From Vibrio tasmaniensis (GTDB lineage: Bacteria > Pseudomonadota > Gammaproteobacteria > Enterobacterales > Vibrionaceae), in the NCBI RefSeq assembly GCF_024347635.1, contig NZ_AP025510.1:372001-436000 (forward strand): a stretch of DNA of 64,000 nucleotides. Direction: 5' to 3'. The notes below the pieces were generated by a model. That model did not search any database. It was given only the letters and a program-made list of their open reading frames with translations, and was not told the DNA's origin. Below, piece after piece: positions 9,935 to 19,477 of this stretch. How positions within the stretch are numbered: the stretch's first letter is position 1; each line of letters opens with the position of its first letter. The position numbers and the translations under genes were made by a program.

Positions 9935-11290
9935 TTAAATAAGAATGGTTGCTAAGCCTAAGAACACCGATAGGCCAATAACATCGGTTACTGTGGTCAG
10001 AGCCATACCGCCCGCAAGTGCTGGGTCGATATTCATCTTCTTCAGCATTACCGGGATGGTTACACCTGCAATACCCGCGACAATCAAGTTGGTCATCATC
10101 GCCGCTGAGATGATGCCTCCTAAGATCCAATTACCTTTCCAAGCTACAACTATACCGCCAATGATAACGGCCCATAGAATGCCATTAAGGAAGCCGATAG
10201 AGGCTTCTTTGAGTAGTAGTTCGCGTTTGTTACTGTCACCAATGTGACCAAGCGCTAAACCACGAATCACTAGAGCAACGGTTTGGTTACCTGCAACACC
10301 GCCCATGGACGGTACGATGGTCATCAAAACGGCAATCGCGGCCATCTCATTCAGTGTAGCCTCAAACATGTTAGATACAGACGCAGCTGCGAGTGCTGCC
10401 AAAACGTTTGCGCCTAACCAGACACTACGACGACGGGCGGATTTTACGACGGGTGCAAAGGTATCTTCGTCATCGTCCATACCCGCCATGCTCATCATTG
10501 AGTGCTCGGCATCTTCACGGATAACATCAACCACGTCATCGATCGTGATACGACCGACAAGATGTTGATTACTATCGACCACTGGAGCCGAAACCCAATT
10601 ACGACGTTCGAATAGGCTAGCGATATCAGAGGCGCTAGTTTCAACCGCGATCGCTTCGTCGGCATCTTCCATTACTTCTGAAACAGACACATCAGGCTGA
10701 GTCGTAAGCAGTGTGGTGAGCGAGAGGTTACCGATAAGGCGTTCTTCTTGGTCAATAACATACAGAGTATCGGTTGCATCGGGAAGTTCGCCACGCATGC
10801 GCAAATAACGCAATACAACGTCAACGTCGACATCGCCACGAATCGTGATTACATCGGTATTCATTATCGCACCCGCTGAATCTTCAGGGTACGAAAGGGC
10901 TGTTTCTACTAATGCACGATCGACGGAGTCCATTTGAGAAAGGACTTCTCGAGAAACATCGTCGGGCAGGCTTCGAAGTACGTACGCGACGTCATCGGTT
11001 TCCATGCCTTCAGTTGCTTCTGCCAAAGTTTCAGGTGCCATTTTCGACACAAGCGCATCTTTGACGTCTTCGTTTAGTTCATCAAGAATTTCACCGTAGT
11101 CTTCTGGATCGGTGAGTTGCCAGAGTACGTCACGACTTTTGCGAGGGGAGGCTTCTAAAAGGTGTGCAATATCCTCAGGTTCCATGTCCTGAAGTTGTCG
11201 ACGTACGTGAACAAATCGGCCGTTTTCTAGGGCTTCGCTGACTTCTTGGAGGGTTTGGTGAGCTTGGTCGAATTCTAATTGCTCTGCCAT
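9935..11290 (-). CDS. mgtE: Magnesium transporter MgtE
   Basis: This 451-residue inner-membrane Mg2+ channel has the standard MgtE order. An N-terminal superhelical domain (about 1-130, acidic, with the ALVSKMAPE and VLSQMDSVDRAL segments) precedes tandem CBS domains (about 135-255, including IDDVVDVIREDAEHSMM) and five membrane helices (about 285-451, including SMGGVAGNQT and the conserved C-terminal TTVTDVIGLSVFLGLA). Cytoplasmic Mg2+ binding to the N and CBS domains gates the pore. It normally follows npr in Vibrio; here it follows the hpf/npr fusion. TAGGAGGAAA just upstream is a strong ribosome binding site. Confidence 0.95.
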   Translation of the reverse strand: MAEQLEFDQAHQTLQEVSEALENGRFVHVRRQLQDMEPEDIAHLLEASPRKSRDVLWQLTDPEDYGEILDELNEDVKDALVSKMAPETLAEATEGMETDDVAYVLRSLPDDVSREVLSQMDSVDRALVETALSYPEDSAGAIMNTDVITIRGDVDVDVVLRYLRMRGELPDATDTLYVIDQEERLIGNLSLTTLLTTQPDVSVSEVMEDADEAIAVETSASDIASLFERRNWVSAPVVDSNQHLVGRITIDDVVDVIREDAEHSMMSMAGMDDDEDTFAPVVKSARRRSVWLGANVLAALAAASVSNMFEATLNEMAAIAVLMTIVPSMGGVAGNQTVALVIRGLALGHIGDSNKRELLLKEASIGFLNGILWAVIIGGIVVAWKGNWILGGIISAAMMTNLIVAGIAGVTIPVMLKKMNIDPALAGGMALTTVTDVIGLSVFLGLATILI

Positions 11291-11365
11291 ATTTTCCTCC
11301 TATTTCATTATTCTAACAATACTTGGAATAGTAACTTAATTCTGGGGCTTATTTAAATCATAAAC

Positions 11366-11752
11366 TTAGCTAGAACTAAGATTTAATACTGGTTGGTTCG
11401 AAGTTTGAGTCTTAGGTGTTGTGAACGAAGCGTTTTCGTTACTCACCCTCATCAAATTTGTCTTCAATGAGGTGGCAAACAGCATCAAGTGCTTGTTGAG
11501 TTGGCGAACAAGTTTATCAACCAATGAATCAATCGCGGCATACATGCTTTCATCTGTTGCTGTCGCATGAATTTCCCCTTGATTTATATGCAGGGTAGCT
11601 TCTGCGATTTGATTGATTTTCTCAACTTTTAAAACAACTTGAACACTATTGATATGATCAAAGAAGCGCTCAAGTTTGTCGAATTTGGTGTGAACATAGT
11701 CTTGCATTGAATCGGTAAGATCAACGTGATGGCCTTGAATATTGATTTGCAT
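11366..11752 (-). CDS. hpf: Hibernation-promoting factor with a foreign C-terminal tail (hpf fused out of frame to npr)
   Basis: Residues 1-88 (from MQINIQGHHVDLTDSM to LVRQLNKH) are an intact short-form HPF core, which sits in the 30S channel and promotes 100S ribosome dimers in stationary phase. Short HPF normally ends about seven residues after NKH (around 95 residues). Here the frame continues for 40 unrelated residues rich in Ser, Thr and Asn. In another frame the same DNA encodes the C-terminus of NPr followed by its stop at 11439-11441, so the tail is out-of-frame npr plus the npr-mgtE spacer. Codons 85-88 include CAACAAGCAC, which suits both parents. The core should fold, but whether the tail impairs function or stability is unknown. 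A sequencing or assembly error would have to remove three gene segments at once, so a real deletion is more likely. Confidence 0.9.
   Translation of the reverse strand: MQINIQGHHVDLTDSMQDYVHTKFDKLERFFDHINSVQVVLKVEKINQIAEATLHINQGEIHATATDESMYAAIDSLVDKLVRQLNKHLMLFATSLKTNLMRVSNENASFTTPKTQTSNQPVLNLSSS
11439..11498 (-). pseudogene. npr: npr (NPr phosphocarrier) 3' remnant
   Basis: Read on the minus strand in the frame shifted by two from hpf, this gives QQALDAVCHLIEDKFDEGE followed by TAA. It aligns with the end of E. coli NPr (EEALAAVIALFNSGFDED) in spacing, in the ALxAV core and in the acidic terminus. Only about 19 codons remain; the phosphorylatable His of NPr is in the lost part. The remnant sits just where npr ends in the normal Vibrio order hpf-ptsN-rapZ-npr-mgtE. 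It has no start and is read through in the hpf frame, so it is not a functional gene. Confidence 0.8.
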
Positions 11753-11828
11753 AGACTTTCCTTTTCAGTTGGTTGCCTGGTTATAACTAAATTAATAGCT
11801 AACTAAATATAGAGTTAATTAAATTAGT

Positions 11829-13289
11829 CTATAGCAGGCGTTTACGCTGACTCGATGGGGCAATACCCAGAGATTCACGGTACTTCGCTATGGTACGTCT
11901 AGCTACCTGAATTCCTTGGTCAGCCAGTAAAGCAGCAATCTTACTATCACTGAGAGGCTTTGCGGTATTTTCCGCTGCGACAAGCTTCTTAATGAGTGCG
12001 CGAATTGCTGTAGATGAACATTCACCGCCATTGTCAGTGCTGACATGGCTTGAGAAAAAGTATTTGAGTTCGAAGATGCCACGCGGTGTGTGCATGAATT
12101 TTTGAGTCGTCACGCGAGAGATCGTGGATTCGTGCATATCAACAGCTAAAGCCACATCATTCAGTACCATCGGCTTCATGGCTTCTGCGCCATGTTCGAA
12201 GAAACCGCGTTGATGTTCAACAATACACCGAGCGACTTTTAGTAGCGTTTCATTTCGGCTCTCTAGGCTTTTAATTAGCCATTTTGCTTCTTGCAAATTC
12301 GAGCGGATGAACTGGTTGTCAGCACTACTGCCTTTGCTACTAAGGGCCGCGTATTGTTGATTTACTTTTAGTTTAGGCACGCTATCTGGATTGATGGTGA
12401 CTAACCATTTCCCAAGTTCTTTGAAGACGGATACGTCAGGAACCACATACTCGGTTTCATCCGGTGTGATCTTACTCCCGGGACGAGGATCCAACTGTTG
12501 GATTAATTGCAAAACTTCACGTAGTTCTGCTTCCTTCAGTTTAGTCTCTTTTATGACTAATTTATAATCACGGTTACCGAGTTGGTCGATATGGCTAGTA
12601 AGTACTAACTTAGCCTCGTTAAGCCAAGGAGTATCTTGTGGGAAGGTTGCCAATTGCAGTAACAAGCAATCTTGCAGGTTCACAGAACCGACACCTAAGG
12701 GGTCAAACTGCTGAATCCGTTTGCGAACCGCTTCAATTTCATCAAGCTCGATATCTTCGTTGTCGAAGTTCTCAAGGATGTCTTCACAAGATACGGTAAG
12801 GTAACCGCGGTCATCGATAGCATCAATCAGCGCAAAAGCTATGCTGCGGTCAGTTTCAGTGAATGGTGTTAAATCGAGTTGCCAGAGCAGGTAATCGTAT
12901 AGACTTTGTGTGGTTTCGCCTTGATAAACGGGCATGTCGTCATCAATCGCAATGCCGGTGTTACCTGTGTTTGCGCTGTAAACATCTTCCCAAGTTGTAT
13001 CGATTTCTAGTTCGTTGCCAATCTCTGATTTTTCGATTAATTCGGAGCTATCAGGTAAGTCCGGCTCTGCGGTTTCAACTGTTTCTTTCTCGTCACTGCT
13101 AGGTTTTTCTTCCGATGTAGGCGTATCTTCATTGCCGTCTTCGACATCGAGTAGTGGGTTCGATTCAAGTGCTTCTTGAATCTCTTGTTGCAAATCCAAA
13201 GTAGACAATTGCAACAAACGAATCGCTTGTTGCAATTGAGGAGTCATTGCTAACTGTTGGCCTAGCTTAAGTTGTAATGAGGGTTTCAT
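11829..13289 (-). CDS. rpoN: RNA polymerase sigma-54 factor RpoN
   Basis: This 486-residue sigma-54 has the glutamine-rich region I ([21 protein letters not shown], residues about 5-25) that interacts with enhancer-binding ATPases. An acidic region II (about 55-110), a core-binding middle domain and the C-terminal RpoN box [13 protein letters not shown] (about 465-477) that recognises the -24 element follow. In Vibrio it controls flagella, nitrogen and quorum-sensing genes. It lies between lptB and hpf as usual. Confidence 0.97.
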   Translation of the reverse strand: MKPSLQLKLGQQLAMTPQLQQAIRLLQLSTLDLQQEIQEALESNPLLDVEDGNEDTPTSEEKPSSDEKETVETAEPDLPDSSELIEKSEIGNELEIDTTWEDVYSANTGNTGIAIDDDMPVYQGETTQSLYDYLLWQLDLTPFTETDRSIAFALIDAIDDRGYLTVSCEDILENFDNEDIELDEIEAVRKRIQQFDPLGVGSVNLQDCLLLQLATFPQDTPWLNEAKLVLTSHIDQLGNRDYKLVIKETKLKEAELREVLQLIQQLDPRPGSKITPDETEYVVPDVSVFKELGKWLVTINPDSVPKLKVNQQYAALSSKGSSADNQFIRSNLQEAKWLIKSLESRNETLLKVARCIVEHQRGFFEHGAEAMKPMVLNDVALAVDMHESTISRVTTQKFMHTPRGIFELKYFFSSHVSTDNGGECSSTAIRALIKKLVAAENTAKPLSDSKIAALLADQGIQVARRTIAKYRESLGIAPSSQRKRLL

Positions 13290-13343
13290 TCAGTGTGACT
13301 TACCTAGTTATTATTCTAAGAACTCTCGATACTCTCTATCTAA

Positions 13344-14069
13344 TCATAGACGGAATTGTTCGCCTAGATAAACTTGTTTAACTTGTTCGTTATTGAGAAC
13401 ATCTTCAGGAGTTCCCTCAGCGATTAGGTGCCCTTGACTTACGATGTAAGCTTTTTCACACACGTCTAATGTTTCACGAACGTTGTGGTCGGTAATCAAA
13501 ACGCCTAAGCCGCGATCGCGTAAGTGAACAATGATTTTTTTGATATCGATAACCGATATAGGGTCAACACCGGCAAAAGGTTCGTCCAAAAGAATGAACT
13601 GAGGGTTTGCTGCTAGTGCGCGAGCAATCTCTACACGGCGACGCTCACCACCCGACAAAGCCATACCATTACTCGCTCGAATATGTTGGATGTGGAACTC
13701 TTCGAGAAGGTCTTCTAGCTTATCTTGACGTTGTGCGTTAGTCATCTCATCACGCGTTTGCAAAACGGCCATGATGTTGTCTTCAACAGACAATTTGCGG
13801 AAAATCGACGCTTCTTGCGGCAGGTAACCGATGCCAAGACGAGAGCGACTGTGCATTGGCAAGATACTGATGTCTCTGTCGTCAATGCTGATAGTACCTT
13901 CATCACGCGCAACCAGACCGACTATCATGTAGAAAGAGGTGGTTTTACCCGCACCGTTTGGGCCAAGCAGCCCGACGATTTGACCTGACTCTACTTGCAA
14001 GCTTACGTCAGTCACAACTTTACGTTTGCCGTAGGTTTTCGCTAGGTTCTTTGCTGTAAGGACTGCCAT
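13344..14069 (-). CDS. lptB: LPS export ABC transporter ATP-binding protein LptB
   Basis: This 241-residue ATPase of the LptB2FG extractor drives lipopolysaccharide from the inner membrane onto the Lpt bridge. Walker [10 protein letters not shown] lies at residues 36-44, the signature LSGGE at 138-142, Walker B FILLDEP around 158-164 and the switch His in [11 protein letters not shown]. It starts two bases after lptA ends. Its partners lptF and lptG are at 36.5-38.7 kb in this window. Confidence 0.97.
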   Translation of the reverse strand: MAVLTAKNLAKTYGKRKVVTDVSLQVESGQIVGLLGPNGAGKTTSFYMIVGLVARDEGTISIDDRDISILPMHSRSRLGIGYLPQEASIFRKLSVEDNIMAVLQTRDEMTNAQRQDKLEDLLEEFHIQHIRASNGMALSGGERRRVEIARALAANPQFILLDEPFAGVDPISVIDIKKIIVHLRDRGLGVLITDHNVRETLDVCEKAYIVSQGHLIAEGTPEDVLNNEQVKQVYLGEQFRL

Positions 14070-14071
14070 GA

Positions 14072-14566
14072 TTACTTATTCACTTCCGCTGGTTGTAAAA
14101 CCGTTGATACACGCTCACTACTATCACTGTCAGCAACTAACTTTTGAGAGGTGATCTGATAGGTAATCTTAGAGCCGCGAATGATACTGCCATCTTGAGA
14201 TAGCATCGCATTCTTAGTCATGATCAATTTGTCGGCAATCAGTTGGTAATGTAAATCGTCAGCTTCACCATAAAGAGTCTTCCCATCGTCAGTAAGTTGA
14301 GAAAAGGTTGCTGGCTTTCCGAAACCTTGGATTTCTTCAATTTCACCGTTGACCGCATTACGTGTAACAATGACCTTATCGGCATTGATATTGATGCTAC
14401 CTTGTTTAAGGTTTACATCGCCAAGAAAGGTTACTTGATTGCTTTTCATATCCAATTGCTGACTGTCTGAGTCTATATAGACGGGCTGCTCGCTATCCGA
14501 AGATAGAGCATAGACATTAGACGCCGCAAGGGTCAAAGCGAATAAACTAAGGTGTAAGAGTTTCAT
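14072..14566 (-). CDS. lptA: LPS transport periplasmic protein LptA
   Basis: LptA forms the periplasmic beta-jellyroll bridge that carries LPS. I choose the ATG at 14566 ([13 protein letters not shown]...), giving 164 residues with a clear signal peptide ending near NVYA. An upstream ATG at 14599 would add eleven residues ahead of the signal peptide. The mature part has the OstA-like repeats ([21 protein letters not shown] and GEADDLHY). The start overlaps the end of lptC by 20 bases. Confidence 0.93.
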   Translation of the reverse strand: MKLLHLSLFALTLAASNVYALSSDSEQPVYIDSDSQQLDMKSNQVTFLGDVNLKQGSININADKVIVTRNAVNGEIEEIQGFGKPATFSQLTDDGKTLYGEADDLHYQLIADKLIMTKNAMLSQDGSIIRGSKITYQITSQKLVADSDSSERVSTVLQPAEVNK

Positions 14567-15110
14567 ATCTACCTTGAACAGAATTAAAGAGAGTCGCATT
14601 GTTGGTACCGAAGTTCCCTTTCATTGCTTGCCCCTCATTTTCAAAAAATGTACCGATCATATGGACCGGAGTGTCTGAATAAAAATCTCGGCTAGTCAGT
14701 TCAACAACCATTTTATCTGTGGTCATTGTATCGAAGCTAGCATCTGGCAACAGGTTCTTCGCCACAACATTGTCATAAAAAGTGATGACTTGATTTTCAT
14801 CCATAATTGCGCGATCAGCGGTCACTCGCCATTCTATCGTATGCCCTTCGCGGAATACTGAAAGAATAGGGTCTTGAAAGTGCGTGTCGCCAACGACGGA
14901 GTAGTGCTCTAGATGAGTCGATTCAACCCGATAGCTACGAATACCACTTTCACCGTAGCTAATATTATCAAGATTCTTGCCACTAAACGCAGGCAGTTCC
15001 AAGTTTGGATCTACTTGTATCGTCGAAGTTTGCTCTTTGTCGTATAAGTAATAAGCCGACCAAGAGGCAATAAAGATGAGTATTAAGTAGATAATACGAT
15101 TAAAACTCAT
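14547..15110 (-). CDS. lptC: LPS export protein LptC
   Basis: This 187-residue inner-membrane protein has one N-terminal transmembrane segment (about residues 4-20) and a periplasmic beta-jellyroll that passes LPS from LptB2FG to LptA. IEWRVTADRAIMDENQVITFYDNVV matches the DUF1239/LptC domain (split here: IEWRVTADRA, then IMDENQVITF). It overlaps kdsC by four bases and lptA by 20, so the operon is tightly coupled. Confidence 0.94.
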   Translation of the reverse strand: MSFNRIIYLILIFIASWSAYYLYDKEQTSTIQVDPNLELPAFSGKNLDNISYGESGIRSYRVESTHLEHYSVVGDTHFQDPILSVFREGHTIEWRVTADRAIMDENQVITFYDNVVAKNLLPDASFDTMTTDKMVVELTSRDFYSDTPVHMIGTFFENEGQAMKGNFGTNNATLFNSVQGRYETLTP

Positions 15111-15664
15111 ATGCTTAAACCTTTGTGCACGTCGAGTTCGTTTCTTGCTTGCAAAATAAGGTCACAGACTTCACGTACAGCACCGTAACCACCATTAATG
15201 GTGGTTACGTAGTTGGCTCTTTGTGCAAGCAATGGGTGGCCGTCTGCCACACATACCTTCAAGCCGACTTTTTCCATTACTGGCCAGTCGATTAAATCGT
15301 CTCCGATATAACCTGTGTTTTCAGGATTAACTGAAAGCTTATCGCAAATATCTTGATATGCCTTAATTTTATCATCCTGACCTTGATAAATTAGTTTAAT
15401 ACCAAGAGCCGTCATTCGATTCTCAACAATTTGAGATTTACGGCCAGTGATGATTGCGATTTCAACGCCCGCGTTCATCAACGATTTAATGCCGTAACCG
15501 TCGCGCGTATGGAAGGTTTTTAGCTCTTCACCGTTGTTACCCATGTAGATGCGGCCATCAGAGAATACGCCATCGACATCGCAAATCAGCAGTTTGATCT
15601 CTTTTGCTATCGCAAATACATGTGAATCCACTGTGCCGTAAAGGGTTTCAATTGCCTGTGACAT
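15107..15664 (-). CDS. kdsC: 3-deoxy-D-manno-octulosonate 8-phosphate phosphatase KdsC
   Basis: This 185-residue HAD-family phosphatase removes phosphate from KDO-8-phosphate, giving the LPS core sugar KDO. DVDGVFSDG at residues 29-37 holds the nucleophile Asp29 and acid/base Asp31. IITGRKS supplies motif II and YIGDDLIDWPVM the Mg-binding motif IV. It is the usual cap-less tetrameric form. Its start abuts the end of kdsD. Confidence 0.96.
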   Translation of the reverse strand: MSQAIETLYGTVDSHVFAIAKEIKLLICDVDGVFSDGRIYMGNNGEELKTFHTRDGYGIKSLMNAGVEIAIITGRKSQIVENRMTALGIKLIYQGQDDKIKAYQDICDKLSVNPENTGYIGDDLIDWPVMEKVGLKVCVADGHPLLAQRANYVTTINGGYGAVREVCDLILQARNELDVHKGLSI

Positions 15665-16635
15665 TACATTACTCCTGCTTTCAGTAAGTCATGCATATTT
15701 AAAGCGCCTACTAATTTGCCATTATCACACAACATCAGCCCATTGATGCTCTTAGCCTGCATCAAATTTAAGCCCTCAACTGCGAGCATATTGGGTTCTG
15801 CTACCGTCGGGTTAAGTGTCATCACGTCGCCGATCTGCGTGTTATGAATATCAATACGTTTATCTAAAATACGGCGTAAATCACCATCGGTAAAAATGCC
15901 GGCCATTTGACCATCTTCACCAACGATTGCCGTCATGCCCAAGCCTTTTTGTGAGATCTCTAGTAGAGCATCTCTTACTAGTGCATCCGGAGCAACAACG
16001 GGGAGCGCATCGCCGGTATGCATGATGTCATCTAGTTTCAACAGTAGTTGACGGCCTAAAGCGCCACCTGGATGAGACAGTGCAAAATCTTGAGCGGTAA
16101 AACCTCTTGCCTGTAAAAGTGCAACGGCTAATGCATCACCCATCACCAAAGTAGCGGTAGTGCTGGTTGTTGGCGCTAAACCTAGAGGACACGCTTCTTC
16201 TGGTACTGAAATTTGCAAATGAAGATCAGATAAGGTCGCCATGTTTGATGCTGGCTTACCGGTCATGCTGATAATCTTAATGTTCAAACGCTTTAATACT
16301 GGAAATAGGCTGAGGATTTCTCCTGATTCACCTGAGTTGGATATTGCAATCACAATATCGCCCGGTTCAATCATACCTAAATCACCATGTGCCGCTTCAC
16401 CTGGATGTACAAAGAAAGCTGATGTACCAGTACTTGCCAGTGTGGCTGCGATTTTATTGCCGATATGACCTGATTTACCCATGCCCATTACAACGACTTT
16501 GCCCTTGTTGTTCAGGATAAGGTCGCAAGCTTTGCAGAAATCATCATTAAAATATTGGTCTAACTGCGTGAGACCTGCAACTTCGGTTTCCAAAACTTGT
16601 TTTGCAACGCTGCGATAATCAAATGGCTGAGACAT
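15664..16635 (-). CDS. kdsD: D-arabinose 5-phosphate isomerase KdsD
   Basis: KdsD converts ribulose 5-phosphate to arabinose 5-phosphate, the first committed step to KDO. From MSQPFDYRSV (ATG at 16635, with GGAG eight bases upstream) the protein has 323 residues. A SIS domain (VVVMGMGKSGHIGNKIAATLAS and SNSGESGEIL) is followed by two C-terminal CBS domains from about residue 205. A TTG four codons upstream is a less likely start. First gene of the kdsDC-lptCAB-rpoN-hpf run; yrbG lies 34 bases upstream on the same strand. Confidence 0.95.
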   Translation of the reverse strand: MSQPFDYRSVAKQVLETEVAGLTQLDQYFNDDFCKACDLILNNKGKVVVMGMGKSGHIGNKIAATLASTGTSAFFVHPGEAAHGDLGMIEPGDIVIAISNSGESGEILSLFPVLKRLNIKIISMTGKPASNMATLSDLHLQISVPEEACPLGLAPTTSTTATLVMGDALAVALLQARGFTAQDFALSHPGGALGRQLLLKLDDIMHTGDALPVVAPDALVRDALLEISQKGLGMTAIVGEDGQMAGIFTDGDLRRILDKRIDIHNTQIGDVMTLNPTVAEPNMLAVEGLNLMQAKSINGLMLCDNGKLVGALNMHDLLKAGVM

Positions 16636-16669
16636 CAAATACTCCAAGTACGGAAAGTTAAATCAACAA

Positions 16670-17635
16670 TTAAGCCGACATGTTCATTAGTAGGTAACTT
16701 TGATATGCCACAAACGTCACGATTAACACGCCGCCTTCGATACGATTCACGCTACGAGATTTTCCTAGTGCCATGATTACAAGAAGTAGCGATACGCCTA
16801 GCATTACCCAGAAGTCTCGACCCATTGCAAACTCGCTCAAGATTGAAGGGTTTAGGATGCCCGGGATACCCATCACAGCAAGGATGTTGAATACGTTTGA
16901 GCCTATGATATTACCCACGGCCATATCATCTTCACCTTTCATAACACCGGCTAGTGATGCTGCAAGTTCAGGTAAACTTGTGCCAACGGCAATAATGGTT
17001 AAACCAATCACAAGGTCACTCATACCAAAGAACTTCGCGATAACAACCGCGTTATCAACCAACATGTTGGCAGCTAGAGGCAGAATAATCAGACCAACCA
17101 CCACCCACATTGCGGCTTTAGGGTTGCTCACTCCTTCAGGAACTTCAGATTCTTGTTCGTCAAGAAAGGCATCACCATTCTTTTTTTCGCTACGGCTGAT
17201 TTGTAGCATGGCAAACAAAAAGGCGGCGAAAAGAACAAACAACAACACGCCTTCGTAGAAACCTAAGTGGTTATCCCAAAGTAGTGCGCCTGCCAATAGA
17301 GTGACACCAATCATTAGTGGTAGTTCACGGCGAATCACGCCTGAGCTAATTGATAGCGGTTTGATAAGCGCTGTAATACCTAAGATGAGTGCGATGTTGG
17401 CGATATTCGAGCCTAAAACGTTACCTACCGCCGTATCTGTTTTACCATCAAGGGCTGCTGTCGCAGAAACCATCATTTCAGGAGCTGAAGATCCCATTGC
17501 TAAGATTGTCATACCGATAACTAGTGGTGAAATTCCGAAGTTGCGAGCCAGAGCAGCGGCACCGTAGACCAGCTTATCTGCGCTCCACACCAAAAAACCT
17601 AGGCCGATAATAAGAAACGCAATCGCTTCAAGCAT
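16670..17635 (-). CDS. yrbG: Calcium/sodium antiporter YrbG
   Basis: This 321-residue inner-membrane protein belongs to the Ca2+/cation antiporter superfamily, with about ten membrane helices in two inverted halves. The alpha repeats are visible as GMTILAMGSSAPEMMVS (GSSAPE at 48-53) and GLTIIAVGTSLPELAAS in the second half, each followed by the matching GNVLGSNIANI and GNIIGSNVFNI. It heads the minus-strand LPS operon, as in E. coli, and is divergent from mla. Confidence 0.94.
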   Translation of the reverse strand: MLEAIAFLIIGLGFLVWSADKLVYGAAALARNFGISPLVIGMTILAMGSSAPEMMVSATAALDGKTDTAVGNVLGSNIANIALILGITALIKPLSISSGVIRRELPLMIGVTLLAGALLWDNHLGFYEGVLLFVLFAAFLFAMLQISRSEKKNGDAFLDEQESEVPEGVSNPKAAMWVVVGLIILPLAANMLVDNAVVIAKFFGMSDLVIGLTIIAVGTSLPELAASLAGVMKGEDDMAVGNIIGSNVFNILAVMGIPGILNPSILSEFAMGRDFWVMLGVSLLLVIMALGKSRSVNRIEGGVLIVTFVAYQSYLLMNMSA

Positions 17636-17899
17636 GATGATTCCTACAAATTAAAAAATAAACGGAGAATTAACCGCTAATTTTGACTTGTTGCTAGATA
17701 AAAGGGAAGTCACTCTACAAATTAATTACCAGTTAGTGGTAAAGAAATGTTGAGGAAGAACGAATTTCTCAATGCTTTCAAATCCCTGCCTTTGTTTTCT
17801 GTTTTTAATAATTAATTGAACAGCGCTTTTAATTCTAAAGTAGACTCATTATTATTGCAGCCATAATTGGCGTTTTTAAAGCAAGGAAACAACAAAAGT

Positions 17900-18706
17900 A
17901 TGTTGAACACTGAGCTTGTGAAAGTTAAGAATCTCAGCTTCTCACGCGGTGAACGAATTATCTTTGATGACATCAGTTTAGAGGTTCCTCAAGGAAAAAT
18001 AACCGCGATCATGGGGCCGTCAGGGATCGGTAAAACAACCTTATTACGTCTGATTGGTGGACAATTACCACCAGATGAAGGTGAAATTTGGTTTGATGGC
18101 GACAACATCCCTGCATTGCCACGTCGAAAGCTATATCAAGCACGCAAGAAAATGAGCATGCTTTTCCAATCGGGGGCACTTTTCACGGATCTGAATGTCT
18201 TTGATAATGTGGCGTTTCCTTTGCGAGAGCACACTGAACTTAACGAAAAATTCATTCGTACCATTGTATTGCTTAAGCTTGAGGCGGTAGGGTTGCGAGG
18301 CGCGGCGCAATTAATGCCGAGTGAGTTGTCTGGTGGTATGGCGAGACGAGCGGCGTTGGCCCGTGCGATCGCGTTGGACCCAGAACTTATTATGTATGAT
18401 GAGCCTTTTGTTGGCCAAGACCCAATCACCATGGGGGTTTTGGTTGAGTTGATTCGTAACCTCAATCAAGCTTTGGGTTTAACCTCTATTGTCGTTTCTC
18501 ATGATGTCCCTGAGGTGATGAGCATTGCTGATTGGGTTTATCTGATGGCTGATGGGAAAATTATTGCTGCAGGTTCTCCTGATGAGTTGTACAACAACAG
18601 CGACCCAAGAGTGCAGCAATTTTTGCAAGGTGAATCGGATGGCCCTGTGCCATTTAGGTTTCCTGCAAATAGCTTAGAAAAGGATTTGTTTGAATATGAT
18701 TGCTAA
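17900..18706 (+). CDS. mlaF: Phospholipid transport ATP-binding protein MlaF
   Basis: MlaF is the ATPase of the MlaFEDB complex that moves phospholipids between the inner membrane and MlaC, keeping the outer-membrane surface free of phospholipid. I start at the ATG at 17900 (AAGGA upstream); an in-frame TTG at 17867 is unlikely. Walker [10 protein letters not shown] lies at residues 39-47, followed by the LSGGMARR signature and [13 protein letters not shown]. Its end overlaps mlaE. Confidence 0.95.
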   Translation: MLNTELVKVKNLSFSRGERIIFDDISLEVPQGKITAIMGPSGIGKTTLLRLIGGQLPPDEGEIWFDGDNIPALPRRKLYQARKKMSMLFQSGALFTDLNVFDNVAFPLREHTELNEKFIRTIVLLKLEAVGLRGAAQLMPSELSGGMARRAALARAIALDPELIMYDEPFVGQDPITMGVLVELIRNLNQALGLTSIVVSHDVPEVMSIADWVYLMADGKIIAAGSPDELYNNSDPRVQQFLQGESDGPVPFRFPANSLEKDLFEYDC

Positions 18707-19475
18707 AACTATTGCGGGTGTCGGTAAGCGTGCACTTGCGATCTGTGAGTCATTTGGTCGAGCAAGCCTAATGCTATTTGGGGCTTTGTTTGGCATCCCG
18801 AAACTAAAAAACTTCCCTCTATTAGTTAAACAATTTTATAGCGTTGGCGTTCAGTCATTGGCTATCATTTTAGTTTCGGGCTTGTTTATTGGCATGGTAC
18901 TCAGCCTGCAGGGCTATGTCGTATTAATCGACTATGGCGCAGAGGGTAACCTTGGGCAAATGGTCGCGCTCTCGCTATTACGTGAATTGGGCCCTGTGGT
19001 CACTGCACTACTATTTGCCGGCCGCGCGGGTTCAGCGTTAACGGCTGAGATCGGCTTAATGAAAGCAACGGAACAGATCTCTAGCCTTGAAATGATGGCC
19101 GTTGATCCTCTTAAACGCATTATTGCACCTCGTCTCTGGGCTGGCCTTATTTCTATGCCGTTGCTCGCTATGATCTTTATGGCGGTCGGGATTTGGGGGG
19201 CTCAGTTAGTCGGTGTGGATTGGAAAGGTATTGACCACGGCAGTTTCTGGTCTGCGATGCAGTCTTCCGTTGAGCTTGGCCGTGATATTGGTAACAGTAT
19301 GATCAAATGCATGGTCTTCGCTATCACCGTAACTTGGATCGCACTTTTTAATGGTTATGATGCAGTACCGACATCCGAAGGTATTAGTCAGGCAACCACA
19401 CGCACAGTAGTACACTCTTCTCTAGCGGTATTAGGGCTAGATTTTGTTCTTACCGCATTGATGTTTGGGAATTAA
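18696..19475 (+). CDS. mlaE: Phospholipid transport permease MlaE
   Basis: This MlaE-family permease of about 259 residues has an amphipathic N-terminal helix and five membrane helices. Conserved [20 protein letters not shown] (the family's cytoplasmic ELGP motif) and [19 protein letters not shown] are present. The ATG at 18696 overlaps the mlaF end by eleven bases, indicating coupled translation. Confidence 0.95.
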   Translation: MIAKTIAGVGKRALAICESFGRASLMLFGALFGIPKLKNFPLLVKQFYSVGVQSLAIILVSGLFIGMVLSLQGYVVLIDYGAEGNLGQMVALSLLRELGPVVTALLFAGRAGSALTAEIGLMKATEQISSLEMMAVDPLKRIIAPRLWAGLISMPLLAMIFMAVGIWGAQLVGVDWKGIDHGSFWSAMQSSVELGRDIGNSMIKCMVFAITVTWIALFNGYDAVPTSEGISQATTRTVVHSSLAVLGLDFVLTALMFGN

Positions 19476-19477
19476 TC

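Noticed and set aside
11291..11365. Magnesium (M-box) riboswitch upstream of mgtE
   Set aside because: Only 75 bases separate the genes and no M-box motifs are visible.
11366..11752. HPF as the naturally long ribosome-dimerising form
   Set aside because: Long HPF has a conserved C-terminal dimerisation domain. Here the extra residues are out-of-frame npr and spacer DNA.
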